DNA of 64,000 nt, from positions 2,604,001-2,668,000 of the forward strand of contig JAUKUA010000004.1 in NCBI GenBank assembly GCA_030549175.1, written 5' to 3'. The notes under the pieces were generated by a model. The model saw only the letters and a list, made by a program, of their open reading frames with translations, made no database searches and had not been told where the DNA came from. The position numbers and the translations under genes were made by a program. Source of the stretch: Lasiosphaeris hirsuta. Its lineage: Eukaryota > Ascomycota > Sordariomycetes > Sordariales > Lasiosphaeriaceae. Of the stretch, positions 22,035 to 33,529 are shown piece by piece (position 1 is the first letter of the stretch; each line of letters starts with the position of its first letter).

Positions 22035-24117
22035 TCAACCGCCCAACTCAGGCACTATCATGTCCCGATACGCCTCGGGCAAGATCCCCTCCAGCGCCGC
22101 CTGAATCTGCAACGCCAGCGGCACCGAATACCACCTCTGCTGCCCCGTATGGCCGCCCATGACCCAATAATTCTCCAACCTCGTATGCCTCTTCCACATT
22201 CCCCTTATCTCCCCCTCCACATCCACCCCAAAGGTAGCATCAATCCTCTCGGCAATCTGTCTTGGTCCCAACACCCCCTCGCCCCTCTCCTCTCCATCCC
22301 CCTGATGCCCACCCAGCACCTCAAAAACCACATCCCTAACGTTCTTATCTGCAAACCCCGTACACCAAACCACCGCATCTGCCTCCACAACACTCCCATC
22401 CTCGAACCTCAGCCCCCTTTCCGTGTACTCGACCGGCTGCGTGCCGGCTTTCACCACCGCCCTCCCCTCCTCGAGCACTTTTGTCCCACCCACATCAACA
22501 TAGTGCCCACCCCCCCTCTCCAACAGATTATGCAACAGATTCACCTCGGGATGCGTGCCATCCATGACGGGAAACCCCACCTCTTTCAATTTGCCATAGC
22601 GCTCTGGCTCCGCTGCCGCTAACATGGCAAACAACCCCCCGGCCAGCGCACCATCCACCCACGTCGGGAGCGTCATGAGCATCTGGTCTGCAACAGGGAC
22701 GGGGACGTGGTCGTAGAGTCCCAGTCCACGTGGGTCGAAGGCATGTTCAATAGGGACGACGTATGTCGGCGAGCGGACGACCATGGTGATGTCGCGCAAG
22801 GAGGGGACGGCCGCACAGTCTTGCAGTATGTCGAACGCGGTGTTGGCCGAGCCGACGATGATGACGGACTCGGCGCCGTGGGAGGCGAGGGTGGACTCGG
22901 CGGATTTGTAGGAAACAGAGTGGAGCGAGATGCCTTTGTAGAGGTCGGGGTTGGAGATGGGGGGGGTGTAGGGATTTTGGGAGGCGATGCCGGTTGCTTG
23001 GACGAGGTGTTTGGCGGTTGCGAGGCGAGGGCCGAGGGGGGTGGTGAAGTGGATGGTCCAGGATTTGGTGGCTAGGGAGAAAGTGGTGGACGTGATGGTA
23101 GACGAGTTGATGAGGTTGAGGTTGAAGGTGGAGATGAGGAGGCGGACCTGGGAGGCGAGCTCGTCGCGGGTGAGCATGTGGGGAGTGTGGAGGTGTTTGG
23201 GGTATGCTGGGGGGTGGTCAGTCATTTTGGTTCGTTGGTTTGAAGGGGGAGGGGGGCTTACGGATGTATGGCATCTCGCAGAGGGATGTTGGGACGTGGA
23301 ATTGCAAGTAGTCGTAACGGAGAGCCCAGTTATCTCCGGGTTGGGCGTTTCGTTCCAGTATGACCGAGTCAACTCCCAAGGCTTTGAGCCGAGCGGCAAG
23401 AATGGCGCCGCTGTTCCCCCCTCCGATGATGAGGACATTGGTCTCGATCTTGTCCAAGCTCTCGAGCTGTCTGCCGGACGAATGGAGTAGAGATTCATCG
23501 TGTGGGCGGACATCGAGTCCATTCAGCCATGTGCTGAGGATCCATATCTTCCACCCAAGCGCCCCGTCATTGCTATGCGGTAGAAGAAGCAACCTCCCGC
23601 TGGCACTTGCGGCTGGGGAGGTGGTCTTGAAGGTGAAATTACAATCGATCCATTGCTGTGGAGGTTAGCCAGATAAAAAAAATAAAAAAAAGAACTTGAG
23701 GTACTCAAGATGCCGTAGAATTCTTACCAGGACTGGCGTAGCGGGAACGAACTGCGGAGTGCCCTCAAGCCTGAGCCCCTCGGGGATACCCCGGAGTCTT
23801 TTTGTCTCCAAGAAATTGGCGGCAACAACCCCCGGGTTCCTAAAGGTGCGGAAGTGGTACGTCAAGGCGACTTGGTCTTTCCAGTAAGTCTGGCTAGGAA
23901 AGCAACAGCTCTCAAACGCCTCGAAATCATCAGCAGCTAAGGCGGCATTGATCTCCTCGATCACCGCAGTGGCGATTTTGGTTGCTTCGCCGCCTCCCAG
24001 GGAAGCGGCATCTACCGTTCCTGGGGAAATAATAGGCAGTGGGTTTGATGTGAGTGTATTCCGCAGATCTACCTGCTCGGGATATCCTCTGATCACATGT
24101 GTTTCTCCGGGAGCCAT
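22035..24117 (-). CDS. Flavin-containing monooxygenase with N-terminal SnoaL/NTF2-like region
   Basis: Three exons, 24117-23728, 23655-23262 and 23206-22035, with introns of 72 and 55 bp, give an open frame of 651 aa. The N-terminal 190 residues resemble the SnoaL/NTF2-like part found in front of many fungal FMO-type enzymes (IEEINAALAADDFEAFESCCF). Then come the FAD Rossmann motif IIGGGNSGAILAARL, a second nucleotide-binding motif VGSANTAFDILQ for NADPH, and the VVWCTGFADKN motif before the C-terminus. Family reaction: NADPH- and O2-dependent oxygenation of N, S or ketone substrates; the substrate here is unknown. Cytosolic (no signal peptide). Complete by length and motifs. It has no biosynthetic core enzyme as neighbour. 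Confidence 0.88.
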
Positions 24118-24313
24118 GTTGGCAGCACGTCAAAGATGAATAATATTGTATAAGAGCTTGAATATAAACAGGTGTGATGATCGAGCAACATTGTGAGCGG
24201 CAAGAACTTCAATTTATCCAAGCGTATCAGGGCTGTGATGAAAGTGCGGGGTAATAAGCTACCTCATTTCGGCTTTTCTGCTTCCCAGTTCCTTCACGGC
24301 TGACCGAGAAAAC

Positions 24314-24565
24314 TGTTAGGAGGGAGTACTCCCCCCAGGCACAGACACACAGGGTGCCGCGCCTGCACAGGCCAACGGGCCTATGTTCCAGCCCACCGCC
24401 TATTTCCTCACGCAGATCCAACCCTACTTCCTGGATCTTACACCTACTCTCTATGCAGCAGTGATAGTAATTACTATATATATATTGCCAACGAGTTATG
24501 AAGCTCTCTGCGCGCCAATAAATCGCCAAATATCGCGACTGTATACATTAATACCTCTATCAACA
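24314..24565. repeat. Solo-LTR-like element related to the one at 12456-12595
   Basis: Starts TGTTAGGAGGG and ends CTATCAACA (TG..CA), about 252 bp. Shares CCAGCCCACCGCC, TATTTCCTC, CGCAG and ACTTCCTGGATCTTACACC with 12494-12556. No internal region, primer-binding site or second LTR is next to it, and flanking bases do not form a target duplication, so it is an old solo LTR or a related non-autonomous repeat. Confidence 0.6.
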
Positions 24566-24647
24566 GAGTTAACGGTATCCAAAAGTATAGCGCCTTTACC
24601 GTTTTTCGTTAATTAGCCCCACCATCGATCAGCCTTACAAGCCCACC

Positions 24648-25062
24648 TGTCACGGAATGCTAGTTGGAGCCCTATCAAATCCCGTGTGTAGACCATCCCT
24701 AATCTAGACTGAGATACTAGGCCTAATCAGGAAGGTGGTCTTTTGTATGTCGAAGTCAAAGGCACCGTACAGATATGAAAGTGCAGCCAATCAGGAAACA
24801 CTCTGTGGGGCCTAAGTGCTCTGTATGGAGCATGGCCCAAGTCACAGAGAACTCGGAGCAAAGACACAAATTACCTATCAGTTCCCAGTAGTCTACCAAT
24901 ATAAGAGCAAATATAAGTAGCCAACGTGTTAGACACCTTGAGTGTAAGGATTCCTATTCCTCACGCAAGCAATTACGCTCTGCTATAGCCAACGTACTAC
25001 TTGCCCTAGTGATAGCGATCTGTTTAACAGAGTGTGAATACCCACCTTCACTATTCACATCA
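24648..25062 (+). repeat. Possible second LTR relic (gypsy-like ends)
   Basis: Begins TGTCACGGAATGC and could end at CACATCA, with a TATA-like AATATAAG stretch near 24898 and a TG..CA frame of about 415 bp. Fungal Ty3/gypsy LTRs often start TGTCA. Neither a tRNA primer site nor a partner copy is seen, so this is tentative. Confidence 0.3.
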
Positions 25063-26704
25063 ATGGAAATACGTTTGTTGAACTTGGTTGTGGAGCGGAA
25101 TTATAGACGTGGGCTATTCGAAGGATTATTTCGGATCCTGTAGAGTGCTCGAAGAAATATCGGAGACGGGGATATAATACCACGTAGGGAAATCGAGGAG
25201 AAATCCGCCTCCAAACGGGCTACGGAAGCTGTCTTCTGGTGGTGCTGTAATCAGGTTGAGAGGGCTTCGGCCGTACTCTTGTTCCACGTCGCTCGGGGCA
25301 TGCGAAGGTGCCTCGCAGTGCTGACAGCGTTCATCAAGTTGAACACGAAGTCACTACAAGTGGTTAGAGCCTGGTTTAGCTTATCATTCTCAGAAATCCG
25401 AATCTTATAGCAGACGTGCCACCACAGGTGCAATATGAAAGGGGGAACCGCCGATAGAGTCCCTTTCCCTTCGTGGATTCCTTATTTCCCCGGTGATGAC
25501 GCTAGATGCTCGTAGGGTCCATCATAAATGCACTTCAAATCCCACCGGCTGTACTGCTCGAGGGTGTGGCGGTCCTTGCCAAGGAAGCCGAAGCCATATG
25601 AAAATCTCGGTCGTGGACGCGCCTTACCAGCCCGGCCTCGTCACCAGCTGCCGCCTCTCCAATCTCCTCCCAAGGCCAAAGCCGGCAGCCAAAATATTAT
25701 CCCGGATTCCCGACACAAGATATCCCTTCAGTTCTGTGATAGAGCCTCGAGAACGGGCCATGCCGCAATGGCGCAATGGCGCTTGATCGTTATGTGTCGC
25801 CAAGACATGATGATATTCAAGGCCTGTGGAGCATCAGCCCACTTTGGGACATAGTGTGCGGCGGCGCGACCCAAGTTGCAGAAATACTCACCCTTAGACG
25901 CTTACTAGCAGTGCAGGACGACTTTTCGACCCCAGCAAGCGGCCGCGGCCTTTAGGGCGACAAGACAGTCAGGCTTGACCCAGGCTGCATAGGTGGCGAC
26001 GCCAAAGTAGCGGTCCCATTCATGGCGCTCGGCGTTATCGTCAGTCTCGTTGCTGTGACCGGTCGGCAGTGACGTCCTGGTGCTGGTCTTTTGTTTTGGT
26101 TTTTATACCCGCGACAAGGCCGGCCCATTGCCGTCTCAGGCCGAGATACATACTCCCATGTTATTTGAGCATGACATTGTTGTGGGGTACGCAGCTGAAG
26201 AACACTCCTTTTGGCTGTGCTCAGTGGGTTTCGTGCGGCCACCTGCCTGTGTTGAGCCATCGCGTGCGGCACAGTTTTACTGCTGCGCGCGTCGGGCTAA
26301 ACCCAAAAGGGATCAGTTATTGCAAAGGTTCACGAGAACGTGCTCCCAAGTGCAACTACTAGGCGACCTTGTTTAACCCTTTAAGGGGGTAGACTATGAA
26401 ACATGACTATGAAACATGCACCTGATTCGAGAGCAGAGCTCCCAAACTTTTTGGATTTTATGGGATTCGAGACAGGCTGCGGCCTTGCTGGACGTGGTAC
26501 GTCTCCAATGACGCCAGCTCGGATTCTGAGCAGTAATTGCCGGGAATTATGACTCGTGTACTCGGACGCGGAATGTTATCTGCTTCCGAGACCGAGATGG
26601 CAGCATTTAGGGGGACGGGAGTGACGCATGACAATCAAAGGGGGGCTGCCCTCTTCCACCGCGCGCTTCTCCTGCCTCACCTATATTGCTAAAATCGTAG
26701 AGTC

Positions 26705-27988
26705 ATGGCCCCTCTCAAAGTTCTCATTGCCGGGGCAGGCATCAGTGGTCCCGCCGCCGTCTACTGGCTCTCACGGCTCCCCAGCGGCGCCGCCATCACC
26801 GTGGTCGAGCGCACCCAGGCTGCACGGCCGGGCGGCCACCAGATTGATATCCGCGGGCACGGCATCACGGTAATGCAGCGTATGGGGCTCGAGGCCACAA
26901 TGCGGGCAAACGCCGTGCGCGAAGAAGGCACCTGCCTGGTGCGCGCAGACGACAAGCCGGTGGCCGCGCTGCCTGCCGCGCCGATGGACGCGGCCCGCAA
27001 CAACCGCCAGGGCATTACGACCGAGTTTGAAATGATGCGTGGCACCATGTGCAAGGTTCTCATGGACGCGGCCGAGGGGCAGGCCACGTACCGCTACGGC
27101 GTGCACGTCACGGCCATGGAGGAGGACACCACCGGCGTCGCCGTGACGCTATCCGACGGCACCTCGCAGCGGTTTGACCTTGTTGTCGGCGCCGACGGCC
27201 AGGGCTCGGGTGTCCGCCAGTTGATGCTCGGCGAGGACGCCCCCAGCGTCTACCATCCCATCGGCCTCTACATCGCCTACTTTGACATACCGCGGCGCGA
27301 GGGTGACCGAAACTGGTTCACCTTTTACCTCGCACCGGGGCGCCGGATTATCAATATGCGCGGCGGCGACCGGGACACACACCAGGTCATGCTCTCGGTG
27401 GCGGCGCGCAACCCCAACACGGCCACGCTGGCGGCCCTGCTCCAGGGGCGCGCACCGGTGGACGAGGTCAAGCGGGCGTGGGCCGAGCTGTACCGGGGCG
27501 CCGGATGGCACGCGGACCGCATCGCCGACTGCCTGTTGGACGAGGGGTCAACCGGCAACTTTTACACGCACGAGCTGGCGCAGGTGCGCATGGATGCCTG
27601 GCACACGAGCCGTGTCGCCCTCGTCGGGGACGCGGGCTGGGCCCCGACCCCCTTCACCGGCATCGGCTCGACCATCGCCCTCGTCGGCGTCTACGTGCTC
27701 GCCGGGGAGCTGGCAAGGAACACAGGCGAGGACGGGACTGTCCATGTCCCCGCAGCACTTGGGGCATATGATGAGCGCGTACGCCCGTACGTTACCGAGG
27801 CACAGAACCGGCTGCCCAAGGACGGGTTCAACAAGGGTTTCTTCCCGCCCGAGACCCGGCTGGGCATATGGATTCTGCAAACCCTTTTGGCGATTGTCGT
27901 GTGGACGAGGCTGGACAGACTGCTGCCCTGGTTTGCGTCCGATGAGATCGACTGGGTGTTGCCAGACTATCCCGAGCTGGGCTCTTAA
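26705..27988 (+). CDS. FAD-dependent monooxygenase, PHBH/TetX-type fold
   Basis: Single exon of 427 aa with ATG at 26705. The N-terminal FAD motif LIAGAGISGPAAVYWL is followed by a conserved Glu and the RPGGHQIDIRGHG stretch; the middle DG-type motif is VVGADGQGSGVR and the third FAD motif is VALVGDAGWAPTPFTGIGS. This order defines class A flavin monooxygenases (FAD_binding_3). Known family reaction: NAD(P)H-driven hydroxylation of aromatic or polyketide-like substrates or of drugs; the actual substrate is unknown. The C-terminus has a hydrophobic segment (IWILQTLLAIVVWTRL) that might anchor it to a membrane. GC-rich codon use, no internal stops, intact. Confidence 0.9.
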   Translation: MAPLKVLIAGAGISGPAAVYWLSRLPSGAAITVVERTQAARPGGHQIDIRGHGITVMQRMGLEATMRANAVREEGTCLVRADDKPVAALPAAPMDAARNNRQGITTEFEMMRGTMCKVLMDAAEGQATYRYGVHVTAMEEDTTGVAVTLSDGTSQRFDLVVGADGQGSGVRQLMLGEDAPSVYHPIGLYIAYFDIPRREGDRNWFTFYLAPGRRIINMRGGDRDTHQVMLSVAARNPNTATLAALLQGRAPVDEVKRAWAELYRGAGWHADRIADCLLDEGSTGNFYTHELAQVRMDAWHTSRVALVGDAGWAPTPFTGIGSTIALVGVYVLAGELARNTGEDGTVHVPAALGAYDERVRPYVTEAQNRLPKDGFNKGFFPPETRLGIWILQTLLAIVVWTRLDRLLPWFASDEIDWVLPDYPELGS

Positions 27989-29889
27989 ACTGGTGTAGAG
28001 CAGGGTCAAGGTCTGCGAGCGGTTGTAGGGGAGAAAGGGGCTTGTAAGATGAAATTCGGCATATAACTACCACTCGTCTCTAATAATGCAGCAGACTTGA
28101 TACAAAAATTGTGCGCGTGCTGATTTCTTGACCTGGAAATGCGAAATCTTAAAGACAGCTTAATCCGGCCGCTTTTTTCTGTCCTGCTTACTGCAGTATG
28201 GCCCTCTGCCGTTCACCCGCGAGATGGCTTCAGCTGCACACCGAGATCACGTCCCAGGTGGTATCGACTTATGTCGAACACATTCGAGACTGCATATTTA
28301 ACATTCATCTCGAGATCGCGCCCTCGATGGCTCGACACCGCGTCGGGGGACGTTAAAACAGATCCCCGCCATTCTCCCGTACTAGTCATCAATGAACAGA
28401 CACCATTTCCAGCCGCAACCACGTCAGACCCAGCCGATGCTCGTTGTCCTAAATCGCCCCCACGGCTCTAGATTCTAGGTACATTCCATTCGGCATCCAA
28501 ACTCTCCACCTGTCACACTCCCCAGGTACGAGGCGGTAATCTAACACCGGCACAAGGAGATGAACTTGGTCGTCATTGTCATAGGAACAACCCATGTCAC
28601 TACCTATGCCTAGGACTTCTTCGGTAAAAACTTTCTTCCGCAGATCCGACTCACCTGTAGCGAATGACTCGGCACACTTAATTCCGTAGCCAGAGATAAA
28701 GATGCCATCAACTGGCACTAAATCGAGTACACGGTAGGAGGAAAGGGCAAACTACTTTATGGAGACGGCGAGGATATTCGTCATTTCTTTGGGGACGTGT
28801 TAAAGAAGAATGGGCTTAAGGGGAGGTCGGTTGCTAGGTAATTTTGAGAAGTTCGCCCTGGGACGTACCTGATCTTGGATCTAAAGCTTAGTTATTGCTA
28901 GGAAGTACGGCCCAAGACATAGAGGGCATCCGCCTCTTCCTTTATTTGCAAGCACTACCAGCCCATGGCCCGCACGAGAAAATAACAAATAATTGACATT
29001 AGCTCTAGATAAGTCTAAATGATGCTTGGTAGGTAAGGCACTTACCCTGTAGCCGTAACGATAAAGAGCACTGCCGATAATACGATGATGAACAGCCGGT
29101 GTGACATTCTGTCTGTTTAGGAGGTTGCAGATAAGGGAAGGGGTGAGTAGGTTACACGAGCCGCGGTCACGGTGAATCTCCGCAGAAGAATGTAGGCGTT
29201 TTGACAGAATAAAAGGTCGAGACGGACCTTCCCTAGCTGGCGGTATCACCACAAGATCTTATCTTCAAGCTGCGCAGGTCGACCCATCACCTTGGGATGC
29301 GGAGCTAGCTAGCTCGGTGTTAGCTCCCCAATGTAGGCGAGGTATTTGGCCTTGTTGCCGGCAAAGGCAGGCATTAAAAAAAATTATCAGCTGAACTTCG
29401 GTAATGCCGAGGGGCTAGAGTTGAAACTCTGAACCCTCCTGTTTCTCCATTTGCCAAGTGAATCGAGTCAACCTTCGTTGACCGTGGCCACGCCTCCTTG
29501 AGCTGTGTCACATCTTGGCAAGGATATTTCCTCTGCAAGTAGATCGAACAAGAAGAAGCTGCGGCAGGGCCCCCTCGAAGGCCTAGGCTCGGCAGAAGAT
29601 CCTGCCGTAGGTAGGGACATGAAGAAAACCTCCTAGAACGCCTACTTCGTGAGACGGGCATTAGAACCCTCAACATGGATGAGAATGGGGTGCAGGAGGG
29701 CGAGACTGCCAAGAGCACAGCCTCAAGTCGCCGACTCACCCCAGTGGTTATCTGCAACAGTACCTCCCTCCAGGCATAGTAGTTTCCTACCAACATGCCC
29801 CATTAGAAGTACATTTGGTTAGGGGAATAAAGTTGGATTTTAGCTATTTTAGGCTGGTTCGATTGCCAGTCCAACCCCTTTTAATAGGG
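27989..29889. other. Intergenic between monooxygenase and transposon
   Basis: No gene is well supported. One minus-strand frame (28449-28748) has protein-like composition and is listed separately. ORFs at 28881-29252 and 29374-29796 lack recognisable features. The 8 bases before 29890 are the transposon target duplication. Confidence 0.45.
28449..28748 (-). CDS. Possible gene fragment, unknown
   Basis: A minus-strand frame (SYRVLDLVPVDGIFISGYG .. ECDRWRVWMPNGMYLE) reads like real protein in composition and has no stops for about 100 codons. No ATG is in a plausible place and no neighbouring exon was found. I do not recognise it. It could be the last exon of a decayed gene. Confidence 0.3.
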   Translation of the reverse strand, partial: ALSSYRVLDLVPVDGIFISGYGIKCAESFATGESDLRKKVFTEEVLGIGSDMGCSYDNDDQVHLLVPVLDYRLVPGECDRWRVWMPNGMYLESRAVGAI

Positions 29890-29945
29890 GATCTGATGGG
29901 CAGGCACTACCCTTTTGATCCACAGGCACTATGGACAGGCACTTG
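29890..29945 (+). repeat. MULE terminal inverted repeat, left
   Basis: 56 bp, complementary to 33466-33521 with a single G/A difference (position 29934 region, CTATGGACAG against CTATAGACAG). Confidence 0.93.
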
Positions 29946-30189
29946 GTCAATTCTGCCGGTCACGTTTTCTAGGTTTACCCCCATAGCATTCTAGCCATCA
30001 AAATCGCCATACAAATGAGTGTCAAACCGATGCACTAATTGACCCTGCAAAAATGGAAAATGACAATACCATCAACATCGCAACGCCCTGCATGCCGCAC
30101 AATTGAATTGAAAGATCCTGGGCCCTAAAAATGCCAAATCCGCAGTCTTTGAAGTGCAACACTATATAACTACATACCTAACAGCCACC

Positions 30190-30257
30190 AAGCCAGCCAT
30201 CAAGCCAGCCATCAAGCCAGCCATCAAGCCAGCCATCAAGCCAGCCATCAAGCCAGG
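30190..30257 (+). repeat. 12-bp tandem repeat inside the MULE
   Basis: Five perfect copies of AAGCCAGCCATC plus a partial sixth. It lies in the element's 3' non-coding part, between the transposase stop and the left TIR. CCAGCCATC-like words also occur once near the right TIR (33270-33300). Confidence 0.9.
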
Positions 30258-30414
30258 CCTAGTGCCCTGGCCGTTGGCCGGACCTCCCGACCGCTGCGAG
30301 TCTTCTTAGTGGCAGGAGGGTCAGCCAAAGGGGCGGGTGCACGCCTTTTCTTGGTGGCGGCTTGCTCCTCCGCCTCGCGCACGATCATCAAGCCAGGCTG
30401 AGGCGCCGGCTTGA

Positions 30415-33074
30415 TCACGAGCCTTGCCCTGGGCACTGGGGAGAGCACCACTTGCGAGGGCACTTGCGAGGGCTCTGGCTGTGGGGGGGCCCGGGGTTCG
30501 CGATAGCCGCCTTGGTGTTACGGTTCTTAGACCCGCGTGGGCGACCCCGAGCCTTCTTGGGCCCCTGCCCCTGGACCTGTATGCCCTGGCCCTGTGTGCC
30601 ATGGCCCTGTGTATTACCCTCCTCTTCATCATCTGATATTGGTATCGGCGCGCCAGATCTACCGCCGGGAATAACCTCATCGTCGCTGAGGTTCCGCTCC
30701 CACTGCGAGAGCTCGCGCCGCACGCTCTGGCGCAGAGGTCTGGGAGCGCCCGGCTTCACTGGCTTCGGTGTGGTGCGCTTTGCCTTTACGCTAGCGCTCT
30801 TAGGCGCCGATCGTGGTGTGCGCGGAGCTGGAGTCTTAGGATCGGGCACAGGTAACAGCATTACCACTGGTATCGCCGACGGAGTGTTCTTTGGCCTGCC
30901 GCGCTGCCGTTGTGTGATCTTAGGGTCTCGGATTCGGAGGTATGGATCTTCGTAGTCCTAGAATAAGAATAGAAGTTAGCGATAAAGTTATTCACACATC
31001 CTCAAGCACTCACAAGTCTAGTCTTCAGGTGCCAATGGTGGTATACATGCCGGAGGCGTAGTTGCTTTCCCCGGAATAGTTTATCGTGGATCTTATGCCG
31101 GCAAGGTATGCCATACTGGAAGCCAACAGTACAGTCTATTCCACAAGTGCCGATATCCTTGGCCGGCCTTTTAGCCGTTGGAATGGCGGCCTTCGCGTGA
31201 CGGTATTCCCGGTTGATACGGGTTAACACATTGTAACTGATCTGCATCGGTAGCCGGCCAAGATAACTACGTGTTAGATATTCTTCGCGGTTCTTGATGT
31301 TCTGTTCGGCTCTCTCTTCTTTGATCCGTCTTGACTGTTCCTCGCACATCTCCACGATAGCCCTGACAAGTCTAAGGATATTACTTCTACCATCTAAGAG
31401 ATAGCTCTTTACATTTAGGTTACTAGACTCAGTTGGCGAGGTAACGGTGATGCCGAAGTTGCGGTAGTTCCGGGTGTAGGCTTGTGCCTATTGCTCATGT
31501 AACGGTAACCAATTCTTCTGTAGGTATCATAGGATAGGCTGCTGGTCTGAGAACTCCTGTATCAACGCCTTCTAGGCTATGATAAAGGTAGGTTCGTCCT
31601 TGGCATACACCATGGCCTTGAACATAGATACTACACCACGGTAGTTATGCTCTATGGGTTCAGGGGCAATGGGAGTAATACCGGGTTCAATATCCCGATC
31701 TTGGCGCCGTACCCCCGCCAGGATCTCACGATCTCTACCCTCAAGGTTAACAGGGTTAGGATCTTCTTCTTCAGACTCGCGGCCAACGTCATCATCTGAA
31801 TTAAGGCCAGTATTTCTTATCTTAACCCACTTCGACTTGGCGTTGCTAAGTACGTTGGCGATGATGTAGAACATACATAGTTGTTGTTGTGTATTAGGGA
31901 ATATCTCGGCCAGGGATTCCTTAAGCTCGTTACATTTATCCGTTAAGATAACATCGGGTTTAGTGATACTATGTTCGGCGCGGAGATCCTTTGTTGCTTG
32001 GCAGAGCCAGTCGAACGCACCCCTTTTCTCGTTATTAATAAGGCCGAAGATTGAATTGAAGATCGTTCCGGTAGCCGTTAGGCCGGTAGTCTGTAACAGA
32101 GGGTATCCAAGGCGATTGGTCTTATAGGTATTGTCAAGGATCAATAGTTCGGGATACTCCTTAGTAAGCTCAACGCTATCCGGAAGTATAAATACCAGGC
32201 TAACAAACTGGGTATGAGCATCATCATCCCACTTAACGTGGTAATCAATGCTATCGTTGTCAAGAGCTGTAATCAAGGCGCCGGCGGGGGAGTATCCCGT
32301 TAACTCCTGCCGCCGAAGCTTCGCCCTGGCGTTGTAGATGTCCCTTCTCTTGAAGTGTGTCTCGGGGAAATTGTCTCTGACGATGGTGCCAACCTCGCGA
32401 GCGCCTATGGCGTGATGCTTTGAAGCATCGGTGATAATTCCTATGACTTTATCATCCATTTGGCGGTGTTGTGGATGAGTAGAAGGGTCGATAGATGAGC
32501 CATGGTTGTGTGTTTGTCGTTCTCGATTAGGATACTTATGGAAGAGCCAGCCTTCAGGGGTCTTGACTGCGAATGTCTGCCACTTGCATCCACACTTGCG
32601 GGAAGGCGTTTTGCGAAGTCCGGCGCCTTGAGAGGGCTTTGGCATGCCGAATCTATCGTATATAATCTCGTAACGTGTGTAGATACCCTCTCTTTTGTTA
32701 CGGGCGTGAGTGCGATTAACAGCAAACCCACGGCTCTTTGCCCAATTGTTGATGCCATCCTGGAGCTCTTGTATGGTGGCTGCAGGGCCAACGCTCCCGT
32801 CAGGGCGTTCAATTCCGCCATCGGGAGGATTAGGAATGGCATCTTCTTCATCGTTAGAATCGGTAGAGTCTTCGTTATCCTGTTGTTCATCTTCTTGACT
32901 ATCCTCCTCTTGACCATCTTCTTCACTGGAAAAGCCGTTCCAATCTTCGTAGGGGAACCCCTGGGGGCGCTCATCCGTAAGCTCAATTAGCGTACCGAAA
33001 GCGGGAACTTGAAAATCGTCGTCGTTTACGGTCGCGCGCTCGGGCGCGGGGTCGGAATCTTGCAGTGGCATCAT
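30415..33074 (-). pseudogene. MULE transposase with three internal stops
   Basis: ATG at 33074 (or 33071), exon 33074-31014, intron 31013-30958 (GTGAGT..GCTAAC..TCTAG), exon 30957-30415; 868 codons in one frame. An acidic N-terminal part is followed by a FAR1-like DNA-binding region with RKCGCKWQTFAV and HNHG. The MULE catalytic domain (PF10551-like) shows LLILDNTYKTNRLGYPLLQ with the first Asp and VILTDKCNEL with the second acidic site. Then come TSPTESSN and a SWIM-like end (YGIPCRHKIHDKL). After the intron lies an AT-hook (RGRPRGSKNRN). Stops: TAG 31572-31574, TGA 31527-31529 and TAG 31488-31490, all within 90 bp and all explainable by single transitions. Family role: cut-and-paste transposition. 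Likely silenced by RIP. Confidence 0.9.
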
Positions 33075-33465
33075 GCAGGGTCCCCTGCAGACGCGCGCAA
33101 GGGTATCGAGCGTGGAAAAGGTCCAATTCGATGCTTTTGAAGGCGTAGAATTGATCTGTAACGACGATATTAGCATTGAACGCAGTTGTGGCTGTGGGTG
33201 GGCATGTAGACCTTCGTTGTTGTTGTGAGGAAAAAGATTGAAGATGGTGGGGTTGTAAAGACTTAGAGGATTTGATGGCTGGCCTTGCAAGTGGTGGGCA
33301 TTCAATTGGCATGCAAGTCGGCCTGGCACTTGCTGGCATGGAGGGGTCAAAGGCTGGCCCGGCACCTACTTTGGCGGGGTTGGGCCTTGATTGGCATACC
33401 CCCTCCGTTTGGGAGCTTGAAAGCGGTGAAAATCTTTTCTCACACATAACCCTAACCCTGCAGCT

Positions 33466-33521
33466 AGTGCCTGTCTATAGTGCCTGTGGATCAAAAGGGT
33501 AGTGCCTGCCCATCAGATCCC
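33466..33521 (-). repeat. MULE terminal inverted repeat, right
   Basis: Partner of 29890-29945. Directly inside it lies CCCTAACCCTAAC (about 33449-33462), two copies of the telomere-type hexamer. Confidence 0.93.
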
Positions 33522-33529
33522 TTTAATAG

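Larger units (their letters stand above)
24118..26704. other. Intergenic, repeat-rich, no supported gene
   Basis: Holds the promoter side of the monooxygenase, two LTR-like relics (24314-24565 and 24648-25062, listed separately) and about 1.6 kb before the next gene with only short ORFs. The last 60 bases before 26705 are a pyrimidine-rich leader, usual for fungal promoters. Confidence 0.5.
29882..33529 (-). mobile_element. Mutator-like DNA transposon (MULE), complete with TIRs and target duplication
   Basis: The element spans 29890-33521 (3,632 bp) and is flanked on both sides by TTTAATAG (29882-29889 and 33522-33529), an 8-bp target duplication; MULEs make 8-11 bp. The terminal inverted repeats (29890-29945 and 33466-33521) are 56 bp long with one mismatch and start GGGATCTGATGGGCAGG. 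It encodes one transposase on the minus strand. Nearly identical ends suggest recent activity; three stops in the transposase make it non-autonomous now. Confidence 0.93.

Noticed and set aside
33449..33462. Interstitial telomere
   Set aside because: Only two hexamers are present, too few to claim a telomeric tract.
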